A DNA stretch of 64,000 nt from Shewanella abyssi. Its GTDB lineage: Bacteria > Pseudomonadota > Gammaproteobacteria > Enterobacterales > Shewanellaceae. Within the stretch, counting starts at the first letter, position 1. The number at the start of each line of letters is the position of its first letter. Of the stretch, positions 1 to 8,612 are shown piece after piece. The notes under the pieces were generated by a model. It saw only the letters and a program-made list of their open reading frames with translations. It was not told the origin of the DNA and ran no database searches. The stretch lies in assembly GCF_023284025.1 (NCBI RefSeq), contig NZ_JAKIKR010000016.1:25823-89822 (forward strand), given 5' to 3'. The translations under genes and the position numbers were made by a program.

Positions 1-2
1 CA

Positions 3-2510
3 CAAGCACAAAGTATTACCAATAAAACCGTAAAGGTGTTGGCGATACTGATCGATTTCCCCGATCTTCCTCACGACAGTAATGGTCTAAGCAGCAGCGA
101 TACCGACATGTATTACAGCTCATACGCCGCTGAGCATTATAACAACTTACTGTTTTCGGCCAATGGCTATGCGGGTCCCAATGGGCAAACATTGATGACC
201 GGCTATGAATACTATCAGGCCGAATCTGGTGGCAGTTTCTTTTTTACCGGAGACATTAAAGGTTGGTATCGGGCGCTAAACAGTGCAGCTATTTATGGTG
301 CTAACGATAGTTCAGATAATGATATTGGTGCAATCGATCTGGTAAAAGAAGCTGTTAGTGCCGCCTTAGCGACAATGAGTAGTGCTGAATTAGCGAGCTA
401 TGATATCGAAGACCCGTTCGATATTAACCAAAATGGTAACTTAAATGAGCCCGATGGTGAGATAGATCATGTGATGATCTTTCATTCCAGCATAGGTGAA
501 GAGACAGGGGGAGGGATGTTAGGGGCTGATGCAATTTGGTCGCATCGCTCATCAACTACTCCCTACACTATTCCTGGCACTAGCATGAAACTGGCGAGTT
601 ATACGGTTCAACCGATTGATGCAGCACTGGGCGTATGCGTACATGAGTTCGGCCATGATCTTGGTTTACCTGATGAATACGATATCAGCAATGAAGGCAA
701 AGGTTCGCCTGTCGGTTTTTGGTCTGTGATGGCTTCAGGTAGTTGGGCTGGTGCAATTCGAGGTACAGAGCCGACTGGATTTAGCCCTTATGCCCGTTCG
801 TATTTGCAAGATAAATACCAAGGGAATTGGCTTTCTGAGCAAAAATTACAACTAAGCAGCTTGGATTCATCTGGACTGGACGTCGCTATTGTCGCGGCGG
901 TGAATCATGATCAAGTCAACCAGATTTCGCTGGCTATTCCGGCGGAAGATATCAGCTTTAAGACCCCATACACTGGTGAATATCAGTTTTATTCCGATCA
1001 AGGTGACATGATCAATCATGCCATGTCGTTTGATGTCGAACTGCCCATTGCGACACCGTTAACGCTATCGATGAAGGCGCATTGGAGTATTGAGGTCGAT
1101 TATGACTATGCCCAAATTATGGTTGATGGTACGGCGTTGGAAGGTAATTACACTAAAGCCAGCAATAACATCAACTCAGCTCGCAATATTCTAACGGGAA
1201 AATCGACTGATTTGGCTGCTGCTGAAGGCACAAATGGCTGGGTCGAGCTTGAGTATGACTTAAGCCCCTATGCCGGGCGCAATGTGCGCTTATCTATCAA
1301 TTACGCTACCGATCAGGCTGTTGGCGATTACGGTGTGGTGATTGATGATATCACCATTAAGCAAGCCGACATTCAGGTGTTGTTTAACGGTGCGGAAACT
1401 TCATCTGACATTGCTTACGCGGGCTTTTTACGACTAACAGACAAACGTCCAGGTAAGGATCGCCGCTACATTGTCCAACTGCGCAGCCAAGAGGGCGTTG
1501 ACAAAGGCTTGCTAAGTCAGCGTTATGATCCTGGGATGGTACTTTGGTTTGAGAACAACGATTATAGCGCTAATGAAGTCAGCAAGCATGCTGGCTACAG
1601 CTTGATTGGTGTCGTCGATGCCGATCAAAATTTAATGGGTAGCTTAGATAGTGAGTTTCAGATCCGTGATGCAGCGTTTAGCTTATATAATCAGTCTTTT
1701 TTCAGTTATAACGGCGTGGATGATGAACATTTATCAGCGAATAAACTGTTTGATGACGCTAACGACTATGGGGCACCACTGCAGCCTGAATCGGGTATGG
1801 TGTTACCTGAGCTCGGTTTGTCGATTGAGGTGATGACACAAGCTGAGAATAGCAGTAGTGCTACCGTACAGTTTACCTATCGCGGAGCGGTAGAACCGTC
1901 GACAGAGTTGAGCGCCGTTATTTCCCACAGTCAGCAAGGTGGTCAAGTTACTTTTGTGGCCGACGTCAGTGGTGGTGATGGCAATTACCAGTATGCATGG
2001 GACTTTGGTGTTGATAATGCAACGAGTAATGAGGCTGCACCTAGCTATACCTATAACGATGCCGGCAGTTATTTAGTCACGCTGACTATTACTGATGGTA
2101 ATGGCGTTGAGTTTACCAATAACACCACGGTCAATGTTAGCGCAGCACTTGATGTTGGATTTACATTGACCGTGAATGATTTAGTGGTGACATTTAATAA
2201 TAAATCGGTAGGCGGTAGTGGTGAGCTGAGCTACGCATGGCAATTTGGTGATGGTGATACAAGTACCGAAACATCACCAACACATAGCTATGGGGCAGCT
2301 GGTAATTATACCGCGACTCTAACAGTCACTGATAGTGTCGGAAAAATGGGTGTTATGACAGGGGTTATCAACGTTGGTACACCCGTGACGACAACGCCTC
2401 AGAAGAGTAGTTCAGGCTCTAGCGGCGGTGGTTTAGGGATGTTATCAATAGGGCTATTGTGTTTGCTGGTGGGTTATCGACGCAAAAAGATGCTACTCAG
2501 TAGAATTTAA
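3..2510 (+). CDS. M6-family (immune inhibitor A / PrtV-like) metalloprotease, 5' end outside window
   Basis: Secreted zinc peptidase, 3' part only. The frame is open to the window edge, and the GTG at 36 sits inside the conserved catalytic domain (VLAILIDFPDLP), so the true start lies upstream with the signal peptide. The zinc motif HEFGH is encoded at 642-656, followed by GLPDEYD. Two PKD-type beta-sandwich repeats follow at about 1920-2150 and 2155-2370 (YAWDFG and YAWQFGDG cores). The tail is a Ser/Gly linker, one hydrophobic helix and YRRKK, which resembles the GlyGly-CTERM sorting signal processed by rhombosortase in Shewanella and Vibrio. The domain order matches Vibrio PrtV. Family assignment is firm; the substrate is unknown. 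Confidence 0.93.
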   Translation, partial: QAQSITNKTVKVLAILIDFPDLPHDSNGLSSSDTDMYYSSYAAEHYNNLLFSANGYAGPNGQTLMTGYEYYQAESGGSFFFTGDIKGWYRALNSAAIYGANDSSDNDIGAIDLVKEAVSAALATMSSAELASYDIEDPFDINQNGNLNEPDGEIDHVMIFHSSIGEETGGGMLGADAIWSHRSSTTPYTIPGTSMKLASYTVQPIDAALGVCVHEFGHDLGLPDEYDISNEGKGSPVGFWSVMASGSWAGAIRGTEPTGFSPYARSYLQDKYQGNWLSEQKLQLSSLDSSGLDVAIVAAVNHDQVNQISLAIPAEDISFKTPYTGEYQFYSDQGDMINHAMSFDVELPIATPLTLSMKAHWSIEVDYDYAQIMVDGTALEGNYTKASNNINSARNILTGKSTDLAAAEGTNGWVELEYDLSPYAGRNVRLSINYATDQAVGDYGVVIDDITIKQADIQVLFNGAETSSDIAYAGFLRLTDKRPGKDRRYIVQLRSQEGVDKGLLSQRYDPGMVLWFENNDYSANEVSKHAGYSLIGVVDADQNLMGSLDSEFQIRDAAFSLYNQSFFSYNGVDDEHLSANKLFDDANDYGAPLQPESGMVLPELGLSIEVMTQAENSSSATVQFTYRGAVEPSTELSAVISHSQQGGQVTFVADVSGGDGNYQYAWDFGVDNATSNEAAPSYTYNDAGSYLVTLTITDGNGVEFTNNTTVNVSAALDVGFTLTVNDLVVTFNNKSVGGSGELSYAWQFGDGDTSTETSPTHSYGAAGNYTATLTVTDSVGKMGVMTGVINVGTPVTTTPQKSSSGSSGGGLGMLSIGLLCLLVGYRRKKMLLSRI

Positions 2511-2523
2511 AACTGGGTAGTTT

Positions 2524-2543
2524 GGGCAATCCTATGATTGCCC
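2524..2543. terminator. Hairpin between convergent genes
   Basis: The stem GGGCAAT/ATTGCCC with a 6-nt loop lies between the convergent protease and ubiC genes. There is no long T-run, so it is a plausible but weak bidirectional terminator. Confidence 0.45.
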
Positions 2544-2567
2544 TGAACAAAACGAATGCAAATAGTA

Positions 2568-3137
2568 CTATTTAGGCAGTGCCGCAATGGCTTTTTGAGC
2601 GGCAGGCAGAAATATTTCGCTGACAATGAGCTGCTCCTGTTCATGTTGGAAATAACGGCGACGCCCCCATAGTGCGCTGCTGGTATCTTGGTTTAGCGAT
2701 TCGGCCAGCATGGCTATTTTGCTGCAAGGTTCAAAGTGAGCGACTTCAATTTTTCCTGGCGTGAATTCATCTTTTGAATAGAGTAATTCACCGAGCGGTC
2801 TAACACCCAAACCAAGAAAGTCCTGCTGTTTTTTTTCGAGTAAACGTCCCGGAATTAATGTGCGAGCAAAAACCCAAGGCACACCATCGAGTACCAACAA
2901 CACCTCTCTAATCCACACTTGTTGATAGTCTGGATACTCATTTGTCAGCGGCGACAGGGTATCTTCACCGAGCACTTTCACTTCAAAATGTTGGCATTGT
3001 GCTTTGAGCTTTTCAGTCAAACTGCTGGTGCTTAGCAGCCAATCTTTAAAAGGCGGCGGCGGAAAATTAGTTATTTTGTCTGGTGAAATCCACTTAATTG
3101 ATTCACCATAGGGAAAGCTTAACCTAGTCACACTCAT
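2568..3137 (-). CDS. ubiC: Chorismate pyruvate-lyase UbiC
   Basis: Cytoplasmic enzyme that converts chorismate to 4-hydroxybenzoate and pyruvate, the first committed step of ubiquinone synthesis. The 189 aa are near the usual family length. Family segments are visible: VWIREV followed by [10 protein letters not shown] in the middle, LGELLY, then WGRRRYF and a C-terminal VSEIFLP. The gene is transcribed convergently to the protease and divergently from the FliL-like gene. The ATG at 3137 is the first start of the open frame and gives the expected N-terminus. High confidence. Confidence 0.92.
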   Translation of the reverse strand: MSVTRLSFPYGESIKWISPDKITNFPPPPFKDWLLSTSSLTEKLKAQCQHFEVKVLGEDTLSPLTNEYPDYQQVWIREVLLVLDGVPWVFARTLIPGRLLEKKQQDFLGLGVRPLGELLYSKDEFTPGKIEVAHFEPCSKIAMLAESLNQDTSSALWGRRRYFQHEQEQLIVSEIFLPAAQKAIAALPK

Positions 3138-3290
3138 CTAATTCTCGGTACAATGTTAGCAACCGAAGCAGTCTAGCATGCCGGTGTCGTCCCAGATAGC
3201 CGTTGTCGGCTTTGAACGGCTAGGTTGGCGTGATATAAAATAGCATGAGATTTTGTCTCATCACATATCGACCAGGGGATCATTTTCACC

Positions 3291-3692
3291 ATGAAAAAAA
3301 TTATTGCGATATTACTCTTAGGCCTAAGTTGCAGTTTTAGTCTGTTGGCTGCGGATGAAAAACCGCTTGAGGAATACGCTTATTACGGTTTTGAGCCAGA
3401 GATCGTCACTAACTACATTTCGAATCGAAATAAGTTGGGTTATGTCAGACTCAGTGTTGAGTTGATGGTTAAAGATCCAGAAGATCTCGTTAGTTTAGAA
3501 AGGCACGATCCCTTGCTACGAGCCGCAATCGTTGAGATCTTGGGTAACCAAACAGAAGACAAGGTGAAGTCCTTAACGGGAAAAGAGGAAATTAGGCGTG
3601 AGTGTTATGAGGTGGTCAATCGCCTACTAGAGCAAGAAACAGGGAAGGATTTGGTGGTTAATCTACTCTTTACTAAATACCTGTACGATTAA
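3291..3692 (+). CDS. FliL-like small secreted protein
   Basis: 133 aa with a clear N-terminal signal peptide (hydrophobic LLGLSCSFSLLAA, cleavage likely near residue 20). The body matches the periplasmic part of FliL: YYGFEPEIVTNYI, then GYVRLSVELMV, DPLLRAAIVEIL and a C-terminal VNLLFTKYLYD. Unlike flagellar FliL it carries a signal peptide rather than a long cytoplasmic and TM segment, and it stands next to ubiC, not in a flagellar operon. A FliL-like paralogue beside ubiC is usual in Shewanella (recalled, not searched). A role in stator function is not shown by context. RBS AGGGGA lies upstream of the ATG. Confidence 0.8.
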   Translation: MKKIIAILLLGLSCSFSLLAADEKPLEEYAYYGFEPEIVTNYISNRNKLGYVRLSVELMVKDPEDLVSLERHDPLLRAAIVEILGNQTEDKVKSLTGKEEIRRECYEVVNRLLEQETGKDLVVNLLFTKYLYD

Positions 3693-3745
3693 AACCCATA
3701 TTTAACTTTTACGCTGGCATAACCAACAGATGCTGCTGAGTGAAC

Positions 3746-4798
3746 ATGAATAAACCAAAGAATAATTCCACTACGCCAGCATCTGTGACGGCGAATAAAT
3801 CTGCCCCAACGCTAGATAAAGGCATGCATCCGCGTAACCTTCACAATGGCGGCTATGACTTTCCAGCATTGATTAGCAGCTATGGCGAGCTTAAGCCGTT
3901 TGTGAGTACCAATGCATTTGGTAACTTATCGATAGACTTCGCTTTGCCCGAAGCGGTTAAGGCGCTCAATGCTGCTTTGCTTAAGCACCATTATGCTGTC
4001 AATGCCTGGGATATACCGTCAGGCTTTTTATGCCCTCCTATCCCTGGACGGGCTGATTATATCCATCATGTGGCCGATCTACTCGCGGTCAAAAAATCGA
4101 ACAAGAAGCGTGTACCTAAAGGTCACAAAATTCGGGCGCTGGATATTGGCACCGGGGCGAATGTTATTTATCCGCTGCTTGGGATCCAATCTTATGGCTG
4201 GCAGTTTGTGGGTAGCGATGTTGATCCCATTTCAATCAGCAATGGCCAACAGATTTTTGCTAATAATCCTGACTTGAGTAACAAATTTTCTGCTCGTTTA
4301 CAGCGCAATGCACAACAGGTGTTTCAGGGGATTATTGGCAAAGGTGACCGTTTTGATCTCACCCTGTGTAACCCCCCATTTCATGCATCTCTTGCCGAAG
4401 CTAACGCCGGTACAGCGCGCAAACTGACTAACCTTGCTGCTAACCGCGCGGCTAAATCTGGGCCGCAAAAGACTGCTGCAGTGGCAACAAATGATTCTGG
4501 GGTGCTTAATTTTGGTGGCCAGAAAGCGGAACTTTGGTGTGACGGTGGTGAGAAGCAGTTTTTGAATAACATGATTACCGAAAGCCAAATCTTTGCTGAA
4601 CAATGTTTGTGGTTCACGACCTTGGTCTCTAAGAAAGAGAACCTGAAGCCTGCGCAAGCGTTACTGCAAAAGGTCAAAGCCCGCGATGTTAAAGTGATTG
4701 ATATGCACCAGGGTAATAAAATCAGCCGTATTTTAGCTTGGACATTTTTAACGCCCGAACAGCAACAGCTATGGCAGCAATATCGTGATCAACTCTAG
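3746..4798 (+). CDS. rlmF: 23S rRNA (adenine-1618-N6)-methyltransferase RlmF
   Basis: SAM-dependent enzyme of the YbiN/RlmF family that makes m6A1618 in 23S rRNA. Visible motifs are the family N-terminus GMHPRNLHNGGYDF, the SAM-binding RALDIGTGANVIYPLLG, and the catalytic CNPPFHAS (encoded near 4365-4385), typical of N6-adenine methyltransferases. A Lys/Ser-rich N-terminal tail is common in the family. GTG at 3740 and ATG at 3746 are both in frame; I chose the ATG because GAG at 3738-3740 gives better Shine-Dalgarno spacing. Length is about 350 aa, slightly longer than the E. coli enzyme. Confidence 0.92.
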   Translation: MNKPKNNSTTPASVTANKSAPTLDKGMHPRNLHNGGYDFPALISSYGELKPFVSTNAFGNLSIDFALPEAVKALNAALLKHHYAVNAWDIPSGFLCPPIPGRADYIHHVADLLAVKKSNKKRVPKGHKIRALDIGTGANVIYPLLGIQSYGWQFVGSDVDPISISNGQQIFANNPDLSNKFSARLQRNAQQVFQGIIGKGDRFDLTLCNPPFHASLAEANAGTARKLTNLAANRAAKSGPQKTAAVATNDSGVLNFGGQKAELWCDGGEKQFLNNMITESQIFAEQCLWFTTLVSKKENLKPAQALLQKVKARDVKVIDMHQGNKISRILAWTFLTPEQQQLWQQYRDQL

Positions 4799-4953
4799 CT
4801 GAGTAAGCTGCCTTATAGTTAATCTGAAATTAAAGTCTTAAATAACTGGCTGAGCCATTTCAATTTCTTCACAACTTGGCCTAGACTCATAGCAATGTTA
4901 TTGAGTTGATTGGACTTAGTTGTGAATTTTAAGTTAAAGCATCTGCTAGTAGG

Positions 4954-5292
4954 ATGGGTATATTTCTGCAGAAACCTGAGGTAAGAGCATCTCGGGGGGA
5001 GCTCGAGCGCTTAATTAGTGATGACTTTATGGAGTTTGCCGCCACAGGTTGTTGTTTTGGAAAAGCTGAAGTGCTCGCTCGATTACCGGATGAACGTGCG
5101 CCGTACATTGAAACTAGTCATTTTGAGGTTCGCGAGTTAACTGATGGACTTTGCCAGGTCCTCTACCGTGCTAAATTTAAAAAAGCCAATGACAACATCA
5201 TCAGCTTTTCTATCCGAAGTTCACTTTGGCGTGGCCATCAAGAAGTATGGCAAATGGTATTTCACCAAGGCACACCTTGTAAGCCATTTTAA
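4954..5292 (+). CDS. NTF2-like / DUF4440-type protein
   Basis: 112-aa cytoplasmic protein with the pattern KPEVRASRGELERLISDDFMEF..G near the start and VLYRAKF plus SLWRG..WQMVFHQGTP at the end, as in the DUF4440 branch of the SnoaL/NTF2-like fold. Such proteins are small alpha+beta barrels, mostly of unknown function. The N-terminus is a few residues shorter than in many relatives. A ribosome-binding AGTAGG lies directly before the ATG, too close to be ideal, so the start is uncertain. Confidence 0.7.
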   Translation: MGIFLQKPEVRASRGELERLISDDFMEFAATGCCFGKAEVLARLPDERAPYIETSHFEVRELTDGLCQVLYRAKFKKANDNIISFSIRSSLWRGHQEVWQMVFHQGTPCKPF

Positions 5293-5300
5293 GATTTAAC

Positions 5301-6206
5301 TTACTGTCCATTCCAGAGTAATTTACCGCAATCGGTCAAGTCATAGCCACCTAAAGTTGCAGCCAATTGCTGTGTTTGTGGCTCGGCAAGTAGATTGAAT
5401 AAACGTTGCAGCTGACGTCTGAAGTAAATTCCTTGGGGCATAACAAAATCAAAAGACTCTGTTACCAATGGCACAAAGCTTAAACCGCTTTCAAGTGCGA
5501 CTGATTGACAGCCGAAACCTATGTCTGCATCACTTCGAGCAATATACCCCGCCAGCTCTCGCTCGCTTTGCGCCACTAAACTCGAGTTTAACTGCTCAAA
5601 TGTAGCCCCCTGCTTCATTAGCCACTGCTCCAAGTGTTGTTGGCTGCCAGCACCGGCTTGACGTGCAACCCAGCGCCAAGACTGTTGCGGTATTTTGTCC
5701 AGTTCTTGACAGCGATGATGCATATCGGACCGCATCATTAATCCTTGCTTACGGGTATAGCCATGCACCATCACCCACTGCTGGTGATTGGCGTAGCCTT
5801 GCAGTAAAGCAGGGTGACGAACCGCACGCTCTTCAATACTGCCCCAATGTAGAGTACATACATCAGCATAACCACGTGACAGCAGATCCAGCCCCAAACG
5901 GGAGCCAGTCGAACTATAGCTGATGAGTTCACTTTTACCGACTTGCGACATCATGCGAGCGACCAACATCGACAGCAAAGGATCATCGCTGCCGGTGATA
6001 TGCATACGATCAGATAGCATACCGCTGTGACAAGAGTCCATGACCCAGCGGTCGATTAAAATTTTTGGGAAGAGCCACTTGCCGGTAATTTTAGTCGCGG
6101 GGAGAATACGGTCATTCGCCATGGAATAGACTTTCTTCTCATTGAGATCAAGATACTCGGAGACCTGTCTAGCACTCATGTAGATCAGTTCTGTTGGCTC
6201 AGTCAT
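5301..6206 (-). CDS. HTH (excisionase/MerR-like) regulator with periplasmic-binding-protein-like domain
   Basis: 301 aa. Residues about 8-55 form a winged HTH of the HTH_17 type (YMSARQVSEYL, KVYSMANDRILPATKI, GKWLFPKILIDRW). The rest (about 75-290) is a PBP-like domain related to molybdate/phosphate binding proteins (PLLSMLVARM; SYSSTGSRLGLDLL; ARSDADIGFGC), without a signal peptide, so it acts in the cytoplasm. The architecture fits a transcription regulator that senses an oxyanion or a cofactor-related ligand. It is followed on the same strand by nothing and preceded by fdhD 45 bp upstream, so the two are probably co-transcribed. I infer that it regulates fdh or Mo/W genes; the ligand is unknown. 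Confidence 0.82.
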   Translation of the reverse strand: MTEPTELIYMSARQVSEYLDLNEKKVYSMANDRILPATKITGKWLFPKILIDRWVMDSCHSGMLSDRMHITGSDDPLLSMLVARMMSQVGKSELISYSSTGSRLGLDLLSRGYADVCTLHWGSIEERAVRHPALLQGYANHQQWVMVHGYTRKQGLMMRSDMHHRCQELDKIPQQSWRWVARQAGAGSQQHLEQWLMKQGATFEQLNSSLVAQSERELAGYIARSDADIGFGCQSVALESGLSFVPLVTESFDFVMPQGIYFRRQLQRLFNLLAEPQTQQLAATLGGYDLTDCGKLLWNGQ

Positions 6207-6251
6207 TTTTTATCCTTGTGGCGCAAAATCGTTTGGTCATTATTTAACGGG

Positions 6252-7091
6252 TTAAATGGCATCAAATTCAATGTTTTCAGCACCGTTGTAAACTAAAAAA
6301 TGGCGGCCTTTCGCGCGAGCGATCATAGTGATCCCCAGTTGTTGTGCTAACTCTAGCCCCATTTGAGTGGCGCCACTGCGAGAAAGCAAAACAGGGATCC
6401 CCATCTTGGCGACCTTAATTACCATCTCAGAGGTTAAACGCCCAGTGGTATAGAACAGTTTGTTGTGACCGACGTCTTGATTAAGCCACATCTCGCCTGC
6501 AAGTGTATCCACCGCGTTGTGGCGACCGACATCTTCTACAAAACCTTTAATCTGGTCGCCTTGGCATAAACCGCAACCGTGTACGGCGCCAGCATTCTTA
6601 TAGGTTTCGTTATAGGCATTAATGTTCTTAAGTAAGCTATAAATGGTGCTCTGCTTAATTTTTGGTGCCTGAAGGTTAATTTCATCGAGGCCAGCCATAA
6701 AACCACCGTATACCGTCCCTTGGCCGCAACCTGAGGTGACTGTTTTTTCAGATAGTTTTTCATCTAAGTCTTCGGTTTTTTCACTGGTAATAATAGCGGC
6801 TGAGTTGACATCCCAATCGACAATGACAGACTCGAGCTTGCTCAGGTCAGAAATAAATCCCTGATTTTTAAGATAACCTAACGCAAGTGCTTCAGGTCTG
6901 GCGCCTAATGTCATTAAGGTCACAATAGGGCGCCAGTTTAAATAAACAGTGAGTGGGCGTTCGCAAGCAATAAACTTATCTACTTTCTCGCCCTTTTCAT
7001 TTATTGCGGTTACGGCAATGGTAAGAGGAACTTCAGTGTTGGTTTTGATTAAAGTTGGGTTGCTCTTGTTTGCTGTCATAAGACCCGTCAT
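6252..7091 (-). CDS. fdhD: Formate dehydrogenase accessory sulfurtransferase FdhD
   Basis: FdhD passes sulfur from a cysteine desulfurase to the bis-MGD cofactor, which makes FDH active. Visible motifs are RPEALALGYL, the TSGCGQG loop (Cys122, equivalent to the first Cys of the E. coli CxxC) and VEDVGRHNAVDTLAGE, then TTGRLTSEMVIKVA and LLSRSGATQMGLELA. The second Cys of the usual CxxC is replaced by Gly, whereas a C-x2-C (Cys173/Cys176, HGCGLCQG) occurs later. ATG at 7091 and the internal Met5 (7079) are both possible starts. It is divergent from the accessory operon and shares its control region. Confidence 0.93.
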   Translation of the reverse strand: MTGLMTANKSNPTLIKTNTEVPLTIAVTAINEKGEKVDKFIACERPLTVYLNWRPIVTLMTLGARPEALALGYLKNQGFISDLSKLESVIVDWDVNSAAIITSEKTEDLDEKLSEKTVTSGCGQGTVYGGFMAGLDEINLQAPKIKQSTIYSLLKNINAYNETYKNAGAVHGCGLCQGDQIKGFVEDVGRHNAVDTLAGEMWLNQDVGHNKLFYTTGRLTSEMVIKVAKMGIPVLLSRSGATQMGLELAQQLGITMIARAKGRHFLVYNGAENIEFDAI

Positions 7092-7224
7092 CAGTTATGA
7101 AAATTAAATTGCAGTTATTACTAAGCAATATCTGTACCTAACTTCATAGGGATATAAAGTTAGTGGCAGATCACATTAATCGACAGTGAGTCGCCCTTTT
7201 ATGTCCCATAGCAGATTGCTATTT

Positions 7225-7237
7225 GGACAAAATGTCC
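7225..7237. promoter_or_regulatory. Palindrome GGACA-N3-TGTCC upstream of the fdh accessory operon
   Basis: A perfect 5-bp inverted repeat 54 bp upstream of the sigma-54 core. A similar TGTC-N8-GACA dyad occurs just upstream of the NtrC-type regulator gene (58814-58829). The distance is suitable for an enhancer-binding-protein site, but this is inference. Confidence 0.35.
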
Positions 7238-7256
7238 TAGTCTTTGGTGTGATTAG

Positions 7257-7270
7257 TTGATCTAGTTCAA
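7257..7270. promoter_or_regulatory. FNR/EtrA-like site
   Basis: TTGATCTAGTTCAA differs by one base from the FNR consensus TTGAT-N4-ATCAA. It lies in the divergent fdhD / accessory-operon control region. Anaerobic control by the FNR homologue (EtrA in Shewanella) is plausible. Its position about 50 bp upstream of the predicted start site could serve either direction. Confidence 0.5.
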
Positions 7271-7290
7271 ACTATTTTCACACAGGCATA

Positions 7291-7306
7291 TGGCACACAT
7301 ATTGCT
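7291..7306 (+). promoter_or_regulatory. Sigma-54 (RpoN) promoter of the fdh accessory operon
   Basis: TGGCACACATATTGCT matches the -24/-12 consensus TGGCAC-N5-TTGCW, with GG (7292-7293) and GC (7304-7305) separated by exactly 10 bp. The predicted transcript start is near 7317, about 58 bp before the DUF3305 ATG. Sigma-54 promoters need an AAA+ activator; one with GAFTGA is encoded at 58833-60215 in this window. Confidence 0.75.
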
Positions 7307-7374
7307 TTACTAAAGGAGTATTTATTTAGTTGGACTGTCATTTAGGCAGCCATCTCAGGCAAGACGGAGACTGA

Positions 7375-7845
7375 ATGCAACATACCGAAAGCCAATGGCC
7401 AATGTACGTTTCTCTTAAAAAGATTGAGAAACAAGTCGGAAGATGGACCTCAGTACAGTGGGAAGTAGACCAAATTCTCCCTGCCACCCACGCAGCACCA
7501 GAAGGTGCAACACTCGTCTTGCTAGAGCTGCATAAAGACGAACGCGGTAGCTACCGTATCAATATCGACATGGATAACGCCATGTTGTACATCGTTTGTG
7601 ATGAAAACCTTGAAGGCGACTGGATCCCTGCCGCCTTATCTGCTGATCAAAATGTTGCCGCCGGCTGCTTAGAAGGTGATACCCCAGTACTTAATATCCC
7701 GATGCCACAAGCCATTGCCTGTTGGATTGAAGCGTTTATTACCCGTCATGGTGAAGTCGAAATCAGAGCGCATCGTCGCCAAAAGCACGTTAACCGCCGC
7801 AAAAATGAAGGTCCAAGTACTAATCATTTAGCAGGTGACTCATGA
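7375..7845 (+). CDS. DUF3305 protein of the formate dehydrogenase cluster
   Basis: 156 aa, soluble, no signal peptide. It starts with WPMYVSLKKIEKQVGRWTSVQWEV and contains LLELHKDERGSYRINID and WIEAFITRHGEVE, as in the DUF3305 family, whose members sit beside DUF3306 in FDH operons of proteobacteria. The exact function is unknown; the fixed context suggests maturation or assembly. It is the first gene of the operon and overlaps the next gene by 4 bp (ATGA), indicating translational coupling. Confidence 0.85.
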   Translation: MQHTESQWPMYVSLKKIEKQVGRWTSVQWEVDQILPATHAAPEGATLVLLELHKDERGSYRINIDMDNAMLYIVCDENLEGDWIPAALSADQNVAAGCLEGDTPVLNIPMPQAIACWIEAFITRHGEVEIRAHRRQKHVNRRKNEGPSTNHLAGDS

Positions 7846-8468
7846 GTGGCTTGCTGTCGCGCTGGAACTTGCGTCGACAAAAAGTAGAGCAGGAAGCTGA
7901 AGCTGATCTAGAAGCACTCGAAGCCGCAGAGCAACAGGTAGTGGCTGAAACTACACCATCGGCAACCACTGCTTCAGCAGAGAGTTCCAGTGCTGAGGTT
8001 ATTGAGCCTGATGAACCGAAACTGCTCACAGCCGAAGATCTTCCTGATCCCGAAAAGATTGAAGTTGGTGGTAGTTTTGCCAGTTTTATGGGAGCCAATG
8101 TCGATCCCGCCGCAAAATCAGCAGCGTTAAAAGCCCTTTGGAAACAGCCTCATTATAGTGAAATTGATGGGCTGCTTGATTACGCACTGGACTACAGTAA
8201 TCAACCCAAGTTGTCCGCAAAAGTCTCTGCTGAATTGGCCAAAAAAGTATTCCGTTATGTCGTTGAAGATAAAGATGATGAGGAGGAAAACGAAATCGAA
8301 GCAGTTTCAGAGCTTGAGTCAGATGAGATGACTGCCGCTGAAAATACTGTTGAAACTGAAGTTGTTAGCGATACAAAACAGGTATCGGACATTTTGGACG
8401 ATAATGATGAAGAGTTGTCCCAAAATGAACCAGAGCACCCAGACGTTATAATAAACAAAGTTGTTTAA
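7842..8468 (+). CDS. DUF3306 protein of the formate dehydrogenase cluster
   Basis: 208 aa, with a basic start (LLSRWNLRRQKV), a long acidic Ala/Glu-rich low-complexity stretch, a folded core (LTAEDLPDPEKIEVGGSFASFM, then AALKALWKQPHYSEIDGLLDY) and another acidic tail. This is the DUF3306 pattern. The acidic regions are probably disordered. It follows DUF3305 with a 4-bp overlap. The function is not established; the family is known only as an FDH-cluster accessory protein. Confidence 0.85.
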   Translation: MSGLLSRWNLRRQKVEQEAEADLEALEAAEQQVVAETTPSATTASAESSSAEVIEPDEPKLLTAEDLPDPEKIEVGGSFASFMGANVDPAAKSAALKALWKQPHYSEIDGLLDYALDYSNQPKLSAKVSAELAKKVFRYVVEDKDDEEENEIEAVSELESDEMTAAENTVETEVVSDTKQVSDILDDNDEELSQNEPEHPDVIINKVV

Positions 8469-8612
8469 CGTCAGTATAGAGTGTTTTTAATTCCACAATT
8501 TTGGTATGTGAATTGCTGTACCTAGTGCAAAGCTGGCGTTAACGATAAACGCACTAAATAAACAGCGAATACTAAGTATAGAAGCAGCCAAAGAACTGTT
8601 CAGGAACGCAAT

